Below, piece by piece: positions 1 through 8,299 of a DNA stretch of 64,000 bases; within the stretch, counting starts at the first letter, position 1; the number at the start of each line of letters is the position of its first letter. Both the position numbers and the translations under genes were made by a program. The notes under the pieces are model-generated. The model did no database searches and was not told the DNA's origin. It worked only from the letters and a program-made list of their open reading frames with translations. This stretch comes from JAEUOS01 sp965279115 (GTDB lineage Bacteria > Pseudomonadota > Gammaproteobacteria > Burkholderiales > JAEUOS01), in the NCBI GenBank assembly GCA_965279115.1, contig OZ257137.1:2170001-2234000 (forward strand), written 5' to 3'.

Positions 1-374
1 TCCTTCTTGACGATGAAAAAGCCCGGCGACGAATACATCGCCGCGACGATCTTCATGTTGGCCGGCGGCCGGCCGATGCCGGCGAAGGCCTCGTGCGCCG
101 CCTCGCCCTGCACCAGCGCGATATCCACCGCGCCGCTTTCCAGCAGCGGGATGTTCTCCGAACTGCCCTTGGTATTGCGCGTCTGCACCTTGAGCGTGGG
201 GTCGGTTTCGTTGATCACCGCCGCGAAGGCATCGCCGTAGACCGGAAAGCCGCCGCCCGGCGTCGCCGTCGCCAGCGAAACCGGCGTCACAGGCTGCGCG
301 ACCGATGGTGGCGACACGCCAAGCAGGGCGGCCGGGAACAGGAGATTGAGCATCATCTTGAATCGACGGTTCAT
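1..374 (-). CDS. TAXI-family TRAP transporter solute-binding protein, partial (N-terminal 124 residues)
   Basis: The reading frame opens with ATG at 374 and runs off the left edge, so only the N-terminus is visible. A signal peptide (Met-Asn-Arg-Arg start, hydrophobic core, cleavage probably near SVAQP) precedes a mature part with the motif GGGFPVYGDAFAAVIN, then NTKGSSENIPLLESGAVDIA and LVQGEAAHEAF. This pattern is typical of TAXI receptors, periplasmic binding proteins that feed TRAP transporters. The ligand cannot be told from this part. It is divergent from the tartrate dehydratase-like gene at 554, with 179 bp between them, so the two may share regulation and substrate (inference). Confidence 0.8.
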   Translation of the reverse strand, partial: MNRRFKMMLNLLFPAALLGVSPPSVAQPVTPVSLATATPGGGFPVYGDAFAAVINETDPTLKVQTRNTKGSSENIPLLESGAVDIALVQGEAAHEAFAGIGRPPANMKIVAAMYSSPGFFIVKK

Positions 375-553
375 GGCAGGTTGGAAGATGAGTCGGCGCG
401 GGCGCCGTCGCGTGCATGGCGGGATGACATCACCTGCATCATATTCCCATGCCGGCCCGTGCCGGTGCCGGCGTCCGCGGCCCTGCTGTATCGTTGCGGG
501 ACGCGCGGGGCCGGAACACGGCGCATCACGCATGACCACCACAGGGAACGATC

Positions 554-1717
554 TTGAAAATCCGCGAGATTCGCGAAGTCGCCGTGCCGATCAACTCGAC
601 ACTGCGCAACGCCGTGTTCGACTTCAGCGAGATGACCACCTCGGTGGTCGCAGTGATCACCGACGTTGAACGCCACGGCAAGCCGGTGATCGGCTACGCC
701 TTCAATTCCACCGGCCGCTACGCCTGCGGCGCACAGATGCGCGACCGCCTGATTCCACGCATCATGAAGGCCGCGCCGGAGTCGCTGCAGGATGCCACCG
801 GCAGCAACCTCGACCCGGCCAAGGTACTGGCCTGCATGATGCAGCGCGAGAAGCCGGGCGGCCACACCGAACGTTCGGTGGCGGTGGGCACCATCGAAGT
901 GGCGGTGTGGGACGCGGTGGCCAAGATCGCCGACAAGCCGCTGCACGCGGTACTGGCCGAGCGCGACAGCGGCGGCAAGTGCGCGACGAAAGTACCCTGC
1001 TACGTGGGCGGCGGCTGGTATGCGCCGGGCAAGGGCATCGCCGAACTGGAAGACGAGATCCGCAGCCGCATGGACCAGGGCTACACCACCATGAAGGTGA
1101 AAGTCGGCGGCGCGCCGATCAAGGAGGACCTGGCGCGCCTGGAGGCCTCCATCAAGGTGATCGGCGGGCCGGATCGCCTAGCGGTGGATGCCAATGCCGG
1201 CTTCACGCCGGAACGCTCGATCGAATACGCCCGCGCCCTCGCGCCCTACAACCTGCGCTGGTTCGAAGAGCCCACCGACCCGCTCGACTATGCGCTGATG
1301 GCCGAACTGGCCGCGATCTACGCACCGCCGATCGCCACCGGCGAGAATCTGTTTTCCACCCAGGACGTGCAAAACCTGGTGCGCTTCGGCGGGCTGCGCC
1401 CGAAAAGCGACATCATCCAGATCGACGTGCCGCAGTCCTACGGCATCGTGCAGTTCTCGCGCACGCTCGACATGCTCAAGGCGCACGGCTGGGAGCGCAG
1501 CGCGGTTTTCCCGCATGGCGGCAACCAGATGACGCTGGCGATCGTGGCGGGCTTCGGCCTGGGTGGCTGCGAGGCTTATCCGGGCGTCTTCGGCGTGTTT
1601 GCGGGGTTTGCCGACGACGCGAAGGTGGAAAACGGCATGATCAGCCTGTCGGACCGGCCGGGCATCGGATTCGAGGCGCAGAATGAGCTCTACGCCGTGA
1701 TGAAGAAGATGGTCTGA
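554..1717 (+). CDS. Enolase-superfamily dehydratase, D-tartrate dehydratase-like
   Basis: A 387-residue member of the mandelate racemase/muconate lactonizing branch of the enolase superfamily. The catalytic set is complete: KVK at 181-183, metal ligands D212, E238 and E264, and H321 in FPHGGNQM. From memory, characterised D-tartrate dehydratase uses K184, D213, E239, E265 and H322, the same set offset by one, and the N-terminus (RNAVFDF.. MTTS..VTDV) matches too. The predicted reaction is D-tartrate to oxaloacetate plus water; a related acid sugar is the alternative. The start is TTG at 554, with AGGGA about seven bases upstream. It is monocistronic and faces the convergent CoA ligase gene 12 bp downstream. 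Confidence 0.78.
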   Translation: MKIREIREVAVPINSTLRNAVFDFSEMTTSVVAVITDVERHGKPVIGYAFNSTGRYACGAQMRDRLIPRIMKAAPESLQDATGSNLDPAKVLACMMQREKPGGHTERSVAVGTIEVAVWDAVAKIADKPLHAVLAERDSGGKCATKVPCYVGGGWYAPGKGIAELEDEIRSRMDQGYTTMKVKVGGAPIKEDLARLEASIKVIGGPDRLAVDANAGFTPERSIEYARALAPYNLRWFEEPTDPLDYALMAELAAIYAPPIATGENLFSTQDVQNLVRFGGLRPKSDIIQIDVPQSYGIVQFSRTLDMLKAHGWERSAVFPHGGNQMTLAIVAGFGLGGCEAYPGVFGVFAGFADDAKVENGMISLSDRPGIGFEAQNELYAVMKKMV

Positions 1718-1729
1718 CGCCGCGTCCCC

Positions 1730-2968
1730 TCACTCGTACTTGCGCGCGTCCTCGATTACCTTGCCGTCGTTGGGCAGTTCGCCTGGCGTCATGAACTGCA
1801 CCTCGCCGCGCAGTTTGGTTACCTCGCGCATGGTCGCGGCGATTGCTTCGGCCAGGCCGGGGATGGTCCAGTTGGCCACTTCGACCTTGAGGGTCATGCG
1901 GTCGTTGGCCATCTCGCCTTCGATCACCAGGCGCGCGCGATCCACATCGGGGTGGCGCTTGACGATTTCCGCCACATGGCCGGGCTGGACGAACATGCCC
2001 TTGACCTTGGTGGTCTGGTCGGCGCGCCCCATCCAGCCACGGATGCGGGTGTTGGTGCGACCACACGGACTCGGGCCGGGCAGCACGGCGGACAGGTCCC
2101 CTGTGCCGAAGCGGATCAGCGGATAGTCCGGATTCAGCGTCGTGATGACGATCTCGCCGACCTCGCCTTCGGCCACCGGGTCGCCGGTACCGGGCCGGAC
2201 GATCTCTAGGATCAGTTCCTCATCGAGGATCATGCCTTCCAGCGCCTCGGATTCGTAGGCGATATTGCCGAGGTCGGCGGTGCCGTAGAACTGCAGCACC
2301 TGCTTCAATCCATGCTCCTTGAGCCACGCCCGCAGCGAAGGCGGCAACGCGTCGCCGCCGGTGACCGCGCGCTCGATCGGGAAGGGTTTGCCCATCTCGA
2401 TGAACTTTTCCACCAATATGCGCAGGAAAGCCGCCGTCCCCACATAAGCGGTGGGCTGGAGGTCGAGGATGGCCTCGATCTGCTGCTCGGTGTTGCCGGT
2501 GCCGGCGGGGATGACCGCGCAGCCCAGCTTCATGGCGCCGGACTCGATCATGCTGCCGGCCGGCGTCAGGTGATAGGAGAAGGTGTTGAAGAGGATGTCG
2601 CCTTCGCGGAATCCGGCGGCGAACATCGCGCGGGCCGAGCGCCAGTAGTCGTCGCGACGGCCTTCCGGCTCATAAATCGGTCCGGGCGACATGAAGATCT
2701 TGCGCATCATGCCGGGCTTCTTCGCCACCAGGCCGCCGAAGGGCAGCGCGCCGCGTTGCAGGCCCTTCAGGTCGGACTTGCGCGTGACCGGCAGCTTTGC
2801 CAGGGCGGCGCGGTTGTTCACGGCGGCGGCATCGACCCCCGCCAGAATGGCCGCGAAGCCGGGCGCATTGGTCATCGCATTGGCCACCTGCAGCGGCAGG
2901 GCGCGCATCAGCGCGGCTTCGCGCTCGGCGCTCGCGCGGCTTTCGAGGGCATCGTACAGGGCGGTCAT
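1730..2968 (-). CDS. PaaK-like phenylacetate-CoA ligase family protein
   Basis: A 412-residue adenylate-forming ligase of the phenylacetate-CoA ligase family (usual length 410-440). Visible marks are the central QFYGTADLGNIAYE region around the A5 motif, the EGEVGEIVITTLNPDYPLIRFGTGD stretch and the C-terminal hinge GRADQTTKVKGMFVQP. It should activate an aromatic or other carboxylic acid to its CoA ester in the cytoplasm. GGGAG lies seven bases before the ATG. It is the last gene of the liv locus but is separated from livF by a terminator-like hairpin at 3035-3056, so it may be expressed less or separately. The substrate cannot be deduced. Confidence 0.85.
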   Translation of the reverse strand: MTALYDALESRASAEREAALMRALPLQVANAMTNAPGFAAILAGVDAAAVNNRAALAKLPVTRKSDLKGLQRGALPFGGLVAKKPGMMRKIFMSPGPIYEPEGRRDDYWRSARAMFAAGFREGDILFNTFSYHLTPAGSMIESGAMKLGCAVIPAGTGNTEQQIEAILDLQPTAYVGTAAFLRILVEKFIEMGKPFPIERAVTGGDALPPSLRAWLKEHGLKQVLQFYGTADLGNIAYESEALEGMILDEELILEIVRPGTGDPVAEGEVGEIVITTLNPDYPLIRFGTGDLSAVLPGPSPCGRTNTRIRGWMGRADQTTKVKGMFVQPGHVAEIVKRHPDVDRARLVIEGEMANDRMTLKVEVANWTIPGLAEAIAATMREVTKLRGEVQFMTPGELPNDGKVIEDARKYE

Positions 2969-3034
2969 GTTTGTCTCCCAGGTCGGGCGGCGCGTTTGTC
3001 GCGCTGTTTACATTTTTCGTGTCGCAAAAACCGC

Positions 3035-3056
3035 GAGCCCCGCATCCGCGGGGCTC
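3035..3056 (-). terminator. Hairpin between livF and the PaaK-like gene
   Basis: A perfect 9-bp stem (GAGCCCCGC/GCGGGGCTC) with loop ATCC. On the minus strand it is followed by GCGG and five T; on the plus strand by TTT. It lies after the livF stop (3067) and before the PaaK-like start (2968), so it probably acts as a full or partial terminator within the locus. Confidence 0.65.
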
Positions 3057-3066
3057 TTTGTCCGGA

Positions 3067-3873
3067 TCAAGCCAGCCAGCGCTTGCGCCGCTTGTAGAAC
3101 TTGGCCTCGCGGAAGCTCTTGCGTTCGCCCGAGGAAACGCCGAGATAGAACTCCTTGACGTCCTCATTGGACGAAAGATAGGCCGCGTCACCGTTCATCA
3201 CGATGCGGCCGTTCTCGAGGATGTAGCCGTAGTTGGAGTACTTCAGCGCCACATTGGTGTTCTGTTCGGCCAAGAGGAAGCTCACGCCCTCCTTGGCGTT
3301 CAAGTCCTTGACGATCTCGAAAATCTCCTCGACGATCTGCGGTGCCAGACCCATCGAGGGCTCGTCGAGCAAGATCATCGAAGGCTTGGCCATCAGGGCG
3401 CGGCCGATGGCCGTCATCTGCTGCTCGCCGCCCGAGGTGTAACCGGACTGCGAAGTGCGGCGCGTCTTCAGGCGCGGGAAATAGGCATACACCTTCTCCA
3501 GGCTCTGCTCGACCTCGGCACGCGAGGCATTGCGGGTGTAGGCGCCGGTGAGCAGGTTTTCCTCCACCGACAGGTGGGCGAAGCAATGCCGCCCTTCCAT
3601 CACCTGCACCACGCCGCGGCGCACCAGGTCGTAGGTGGAAAGGCTGTCGATGCGCTCACCCTTGTATTCGATATAGCCCTTGGTCACCTCGCCGCGTTCA
3701 CCCTTGAGCAGGCGCGAAATCGCGCGCAGGGTGGTGGTCTTGCCGGCGCCGTTGCCGCCCAGCAGGGCAACGATGCCGCGCTCCGGCACGCTGAACGAAA
3801 CACCCTTCAGCACCAGGATCACGTGGTTGTAGATGACTTCGATGCCGTTGACGGAGAGAAGAGGGGCTGTCAT
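3067..3873 (-). CDS. livF: Branched-chain amino acid-type ABC transporter ATP-binding protein LivF
   Basis: A 268-residue ABC ATPase with Walker A GGNGAGKT at 39-46, signature TSGGEQQ at 146-152 and Walker B LLDEP at 168-172. Together with LivG it energises the LivH/LivM permease. It has a basic C-terminal tail (KFYKRRKRWLA) longer than in the typical LivF of about 235 residues. It lies downstream of the binding-protein gene, separated by a strong hairpin with a T-run, so it is probably expressed by read-through at a lower level. The paired CoA ligases suggest that the transporter takes up an aromatic or fatty carboxylate rather than leucine (inference). Confidence 0.92.
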   Translation of the reverse strand: MTAPLLSVNGIEVIYNHVILVLKGVSFSVPERGIVALLGGNGAGKTTTLRAISRLLKGERGEVTKGYIEYKGERIDSLSTYDLVRRGVVQVMEGRHCFAHLSVEENLLTGAYTRNASRAEVEQSLEKVYAYFPRLKTRRTSQSGYTSGGEQQMTAIGRALMAKPSMILLDEPSMGLAPQIVEEIFEIVKDLNAKEGVSFLLAEQNTNVALKYSNYGYILENGRIVMNGDAAYLSSNEDVKEFYLGVSSGERKSFREAKFYKRRKRWLA

Positions 3874-3887
3874 GGGGTTGCCATCGC

Positions 3888-3922
3888 AAAAAAGGCGGCA
3901 CCGCCCCGTGAAGGGCGGCGCC
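3888..3922 (-). terminator. Terminator/attenuator between binding protein and livF
   Basis: On the minus strand, a 10-bp stem GGCGCCGCCC/GGGCGGTGCC (one G-T pair) with a 6-base loop is followed by GCC and six T. It lies 15 bp after the stop of the binding-protein gene (3937) and just before livF. A leaky terminator here would give more binding protein than ATPase, a common arrangement in ABC operons. Confidence 0.75.
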
Positions 3923-3936
3923 GGTCCGACTACTGC

Positions 3937-5286
3937 TTATTTCGCCGAGGCGAGTTCCTTGGCGCAATCACGCGCGGCCACCTTCTTCTCCGCCGCGTAC
4001 TTGGCTGCCGAGGCCTTGATCATCGGCTTGATGATCTGCTGATCAGCCTCGTAGGTGTCGTTGCCGACGATCCACTTGGAACCATCCCAGGTGTGGATCT
4101 TGGCCTTGCTGCCGCCTTCATGGTCGACGCACGAGGTCGAGATGGGGTCGGCAAAGCCGGCAAAGCCCAGCGCGGCCAAAGCCTTCTGGTCGAGCGCCAG
4201 GTTCTCCAGGCCCCACTGCACCTGCTCGCCGGTGAGCGGCTTCTTGCCGTACTTGGTCTGGGCGCGCTTGACACCCTCGACGCTCATCATCGCCGCCACC
4301 AGGCCGCGGTTGTAGAGCACTTCGCCAACCTCGGTCTTGGGTCCGGTGCCCTGGCCCTTGTCGTGCACGAACTTCATGATGTCCTGGTGCACCTTGCCCT
4401 GGCCGGCCGGCGCCATGAAGGTCAGCGCGTTGTAGCCCTTGGCACCATCGCCCGCCGGACGCACGTCGGGTTCCGCGCCGGCCCACCACACGCCATACAT
4501 CTTGTCGCGCGGATAACCGACCGCCACCGCCTCCTTGAGCGCCGTGCCGTTCATCACGCCCCAGCCCCACAGGAACAGGTAGTCAGGCCGGTTCTGCCGC
4601 ACCTGCAGCCAGGTGGCCTTTTGCTCGACGCCGGGATGGGTCACGGGAAGCAGCGACAGGTCGAAGCCGTGCATCTTGGCGCGCTCCTGCAACAGGGCGA
4701 TCGGTTCCTTGCCGTAGGGCGAGTCGTGATACACCAGCGCGATCTTCTTGCCCTTCAGCTTGTCGAGGCCGCCTTCCTTCTTGCCGATATGCTGGATCAG
4801 CATGTCGGCCGCGCCCCAGTACGTGCCCCCCAGCGGGAAGTTCCACTTGAACACTTGGCCGTCCACCGAATCGGCACGGCCATAGCCGGCGGTGATGATC
4901 GGAATCTTGTCGGTGAAGGACTTGTCGGTCAGCGCGAAGGTGATGCCGGTCGAAAGCGTGTGGAACACCGCCGCGCCGGTGGGGCCCTTGCCTTTCAGGC
5001 GCTCGTAGCACTCGACGCCGCGGTCAGTGGCGTAGCCGGTTTCGCACTCTTCGTAGGTGATCTTCACGCCACCGATGCCGCCATCACGGGCATTGAGCAT
5101 CTTGAGGTAGTCGACATAGCCGTTGGCGAACGGCGTGCCGTTGGGCGCATAGGCGCCGGTGCGGTAGGACAGCACCGGGAAGAACTGCTCCTTGGCCTGC
5201 GCGAATGCGGAATTGGCGGACAGCAGGCTGCCGCCCAGGGCCGCGGCAACCGCGGCCGCTGCCAGTATCGTCTTGCGTAACTTCAT
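3937..5286 (-). CDS. ABC transporter periplasmic substrate-binding protein (Liv type)
   Basis: A 449-residue periplasmic binding protein of the branched-chain amino acid (type I fold) family. The signal peptide ends near NSAFAQA, residues 1-30. It is longer than LivJ/LivK (about 370), a size more common in receptors for aromatic or aliphatic carboxylates. The start is ATG at 5286, preceded by AAAGGAG; an in-frame ATG at 5319 lacks such a site. Two cysteine pairs (YEECETGYATDRGVECYE and the C-terminal STSCVDH/ARDCAKE) could form disulfides. Upstream lies livM, downstream a terminator-like hairpin. Confidence 0.9.
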   Translation of the reverse strand: MKLRKTILAAAAVAAALGGSLLSANSAFAQAKEQFFPVLSYRTGAYAPNGTPFANGYVDYLKMLNARDGGIGGVKITYEECETGYATDRGVECYERLKGKGPTGAAVFHTLSTGITFALTDKSFTDKIPIITAGYGRADSVDGQVFKWNFPLGGTYWGAADMLIQHIGKKEGGLDKLKGKKIALVYHDSPYGKEPIALLQERAKMHGFDLSLLPVTHPGVEQKATWLQVRQNRPDYLFLWGWGVMNGTALKEAVAVGYPRDKMYGVWWAGAEPDVRPAGDGAKGYNALTFMAPAGQGKVHQDIMKFVHDKGQGTGPKTEVGEVLYNRGLVAAMMSVEGVKRAQTKYGKKPLTGEQVQWGLENLALDQKALAALGFAGFADPISTSCVDHEGGSKAKIHTWDGSKWIVGNDTYEADQQIIKPMIKASAAKYAAEKKVAARDCAKELASAK

Positions 5287-5372
5287 GGTGTCTCCTTTGG
5301 TTTGAGGCGGATCAGGCAATCCGGTGGAACAAGCAAATCACTTAATGCAGTCCGGCGATATTGGGTGCAACC

Positions 5373-6449
5373 CTAGTGGGGGAAAGGCCACAGACGCAGC
5401 TTTTCCTTGCCGATCGCCCACAGGCGCGCGATCCCGAGCGGTTCGACAATCAGGAAAAAGATGATCAGCGCGCCGAAAATCATGAACTCCATGTGCGACG
5501 CCAGCGCGGTGCCGAAATTCATCCCCACCAGCCCGCCCAGCACAGGGAGAACCTGGTTCAGGGTGATCGGCAGGAGCACGATGAACGCGGCACCGATGAA
5601 ACTGCCGAGAATCGACCCCATGCCACCGATGATGATCATGAACAGCAGGTTGAGGGAGAAGTTGACCGAAAACGCCGCCGGCTCCCAGGACCCGAGGTGC
5701 ACAAAGCCCCACATCGCGCCCGCCACGCCGGCGTAGAAGGCACTGACGGCAAAGGCGGTCAGCTTGGCGTACATCGGGCGGATGCCGATCACCTCCGCGG
5801 CCACATCCATGTCGCGCATCGCCATCCAGGACCGGCCGATATGGCCGCGCACCAGGTTCTTGGCCATCAGCGCGAACACGATCACCACGACCAGCACAAG
5901 CACATACCGCTCGGTCGGCGAGTCGAACTTGAACCCAAACATCTCGATCGGCGCGGTCGATACCGAACCCGACGGCGAGTAGTTGGTGAACCACTTCACG
6001 CGCGCGAACACCCAGTCGATGAAGAACTGCGCCGCCAGGGTCGCCACACCCAGATAAAGCCCCTTGATCTGCAGCGACGGCAGCCCGAACAGGATACCCA
6101 CCAACGCCGCGATCAGGCCCGAGAGCACCAGCACCAGGATGAAATTGAGCTGCGGGAAGCGCACCACCAGGTTGTACGCGGCGTAGGCGCCGACGGCCAT
6201 GAAGGCGGCATGTCCGAGCGATATCTGGCCGCAATAGCCCACCAGAAGGTTCAGTCCGATGGCCGCCAGCGAGACGATGAGGAAAGGGATCAGCACGGCC
6301 CGGAACATGTAGTCCGAGGCCAAAAAAGGCACGGCGAACAGCGCGAAGGCGATCAGCCCGAAGATGAACCAGCGGTCCTGGCGGATGCCAAGGATCTGCT
6401 GGTCTTCAGCGTAACTGGCCTTGAACTGCCCGTTTTCACGATAGAACAT
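5373..6449 (-). CDS. livM: Branched-chain amino acid-type ABC transporter permease LivM
   Basis: A 358-residue inner-membrane permease of the LivM family. It has about nine or ten hydrophobic segments and the family stretch GYCGQISLGHAAFMAVGAY near residues 75-95. The EAA-like cytoplasmic loop is visible in AKNLVRGHIGRSWMAMRDMD, followed by EVIGIRPMYAKLTAF. It forms the membrane pore with LivH, encoded just upstream (12 bp gap). It is transcribed in the order ligase-livG-livH-livM-binding protein-livF. Confidence 0.92.
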   Translation of the reverse strand: MFYRENGQFKASYAEDQQILGIRQDRWFIFGLIAFALFAVPFLASDYMFRAVLIPFLIVSLAAIGLNLLVGYCGQISLGHAAFMAVGAYAAYNLVVRFPQLNFILVLVLSGLIAALVGILFGLPSLQIKGLYLGVATLAAQFFIDWVFARVKWFTNYSPSGSVSTAPIEMFGFKFDSPTERYVLVLVVVIVFALMAKNLVRGHIGRSWMAMRDMDVAAEVIGIRPMYAKLTAFAVSAFYAGVAGAMWGFVHLGSWEPAAFSVNFSLNLLFMIIIGGMGSILGSFIGAAFIVLLPITLNQVLPVLGGLVGMNFGTALASHMEFMIFGALIIFFLIVEPLGIARLWAIGKEKLRLWPFPH

Positions 6450-6461
6450 GGTGTCAGGATC

Positions 6462-7499
6462 CTAGACGCGGTCGATGTGCTTCTCACCGAACAAACCTTC
6501 TGGTCGGACCATGAGAAACAACAGAGCCAGCACATACGCAAACCAGTTTTCGATCCCGCCGCCCGCCAGGTCCCACAGCTTGACCAGCGGCGGGCCGAGG
6601 AACACCTCGGCCATCTTCTCGCCCACGCCGATAACCAGGCCGCCGATGATGGCGCCCGGAATCGAGGTGAAGCCGCCCAGGATCACCACCGGCAGCGCCT
6701 TCAAGGCCAGTTGCGCCAGCGAGAACTGCACACCCAGCTTCGACCCCCACACCATGCCCGCCACCAGGGCCACGAAGCCGGCGACGGCCCAGACGATCAC
6801 CCAGATGCGGTTCAAGGGAATGCCGATCGACTGCGCCGCCTGATGGTCGTCGGCCACCGCGCGCAGGGCCCGTCCGGTGGCGGTCTTCTGGAAGAACAGC
6901 GCCAGCATGAGCACCAGGACCGTCGCGATGACGGTGGCGACCAGGTCCTCCTTGCTGACCAGGATGCCGCCCTCGAAGACCTTCTCGAGGATCATGGTCG
7001 GGTCCTTGGAGATGCCGAGATCGATCTTGTAGACGTCGCTGCCCCAGATGGTCTGGCCGAAACCGTCGAGAAAGAAGGTCACGCCGAGGGTGGCCATCAG
7101 GAGCGCCACCGGGTCCTGCGCCACCAGCGGGCGCAACACCACGCGTTCGATCACCCACGCCAGGATCACCATGACACCGGCTGCCAGCACGAACGCCAGC
7201 GCCAGCGCCGGGAATCCGGCCGGTATGCCGATCCAGCCGGGCAGCCATTCCGCCAGGCGCGCCAGCGCGAGTGCCGCGAACAGCACCATCGCCCCTTGCG
7301 CGAAATTGAATACGCCGGAGGCCTTGAAGATGAGCACGAAGCCCAGCGCCACCAGTGAATACAGCACACCGGCCATCAGGCCGCCGATGAGCACCTCAAG
7401 ATAAAAGCCGGGCGCGCTGCCGGTCAGGAGCGGCGCCGCCAGCCCCGCCGCCAACACCACGCCCAACGCGATGACCGGGCCGTTTTTCTTCGCTGCCAT
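6462..7499 (-). CDS. livH: Branched-chain amino acid-type ABC transporter permease LivH
   Basis: A 345-residue permease of the LivH family with an N-terminal signal-anchor-like segment and about eight membrane spans. Diagnostic stretches are GVLYSLVALGFVLIFKASGVFNFAQGAMV near residues 40-70 and TATGRALRAVADDHQAAQSIGIPLN, the cytoplasmic loop that contacts the ATPases. It is about 40 residues longer than E. coli LivH, mostly at the N-terminus. It lies 14 bp downstream of livG and 12 bp upstream of livM. Confidence 0.92.
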   Translation of the reverse strand: MAAKKNGPVIALGVVLAAGLAAPLLTGSAPGFYLEVLIGGLMAGVLYSLVALGFVLIFKASGVFNFAQGAMVLFAALALARLAEWLPGWIGIPAGFPALALAFVLAAGVMVILAWVIERVVLRPLVAQDPVALLMATLGVTFFLDGFGQTIWGSDVYKIDLGISKDPTMILEKVFEGGILVSKEDLVATVIATVLVLMLALFFQKTATGRALRAVADDHQAAQSIGIPLNRIWVIVWAVAGFVALVAGMVWGSKLGVQFSLAQLALKALPVVILGGFTSIPGAIIGGLVIGVGEKMAEVFLGPPLVKLWDLAGGGIENWFAYVLALLFLMVRPEGLFGEKHIDRV

Positions 7500-7513
7500 G
7501 TGGTTTCTTCCTT

Positions 7514-8299
7514 CTAGTGTCCGACGCCGAGGTAGGCCTTGATGACCTCGGGATCGTTGCGCACTTCATCCGGCGTGCCGTCGCCGATCTTCTTGCCGTA
7601 GTCGAGCACCACGACGCGGTCGGAGATATCCATCACCACGCCCATGTCGTGCTCGATCAATACGATGGTGGTACCGAACTCGTCGTTGATGTCGAGCACG
7701 AAGCGGCACATGTCCTGCTTTTCCTCCACATTCATGCCGGCCATCGGCTCGTCGAGCAGCAGCACCTGCGGCTGCGCCGCCAGCGCGCGGCCCAGGTCGA
7801 CGCGCTTCTGCAGGCCATAGGGCAGGCGCCCGACCGGCGTCTTGCGATAGGCCTGGATCTCGAGGAAGTCGATCACGTGCTCACAGAACTCGCGCTCGCG
7901 CAGTTCCTCGGCGCGGGCGGGGCCGAAATGCAGGGCCTGCGCCAGGATGCCGGTTTTCATCTTCAGGTTGCGCCCGGTCATGATGTTGTCGAGCACGCTC
8001 ATGCCCTTGAACAACGCCAGGTTCTGGAAGGTACGGGCGATGCCGTTCTCGGCCGCGTGATGCGTGTCCATGTCGTGCCGCACCTCGCCGCGGAAGACGA
8101 TTTCGCCTTCCTGCGGGTGGTACACGCCGTTGATGCAGTTGAGCATGGAGCTTTTTCCCGCCCCGTTCGGGCCGATGATGGCGCGCACCTCGTGCTCGCG
8201 CACGTTGAACGAGATGTTCTGCAACGCCTTGACGCCGCCGAACGAAAGCGAGATGTTCTTGACGTCGAGGATGACGTCACCGATGTTGCGTTGTCTCAT
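7514..8299 (-). CDS. livG: Branched-chain amino acid-type ABC transporter ATP-binding protein LivG
   Basis: A 261-residue ATPase with Walker A GPNGAGKS near residue 43, the LivG-type signature LPYGLQKRVDLGRAL in place of LSGGQ, Walker B LLLDEPMAGMN and switch His in IEHDMGVV. The LPYGxQ signature is common in the LivG branch. Its ATG overlaps the TGA of the acyl-CoA synthetase gene by one base (TGATG at 8297-8301), which suggests translational coupling of ligase and transporter. Confidence 0.92.
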   Translation of the reverse strand: MRQRNIGDVILDVKNISLSFGGVKALQNISFNVREHEVRAIIGPNGAGKSSMLNCINGVYHPQEGEIVFRGEVRHDMDTHHAAENGIARTFQNLALFKGMSVLDNIMTGRNLKMKTGILAQALHFGPARAEELREREFCEHVIDFLEIQAYRKTPVGRLPYGLQKRVDLGRALAAQPQVLLLDEPMAGMNVEEKQDMCRFVLDINDEFGTTIVLIEHDMGVVMDISDRVVVLDYGKKIGDGTPDEVRNDPEVIKAYLGVGH

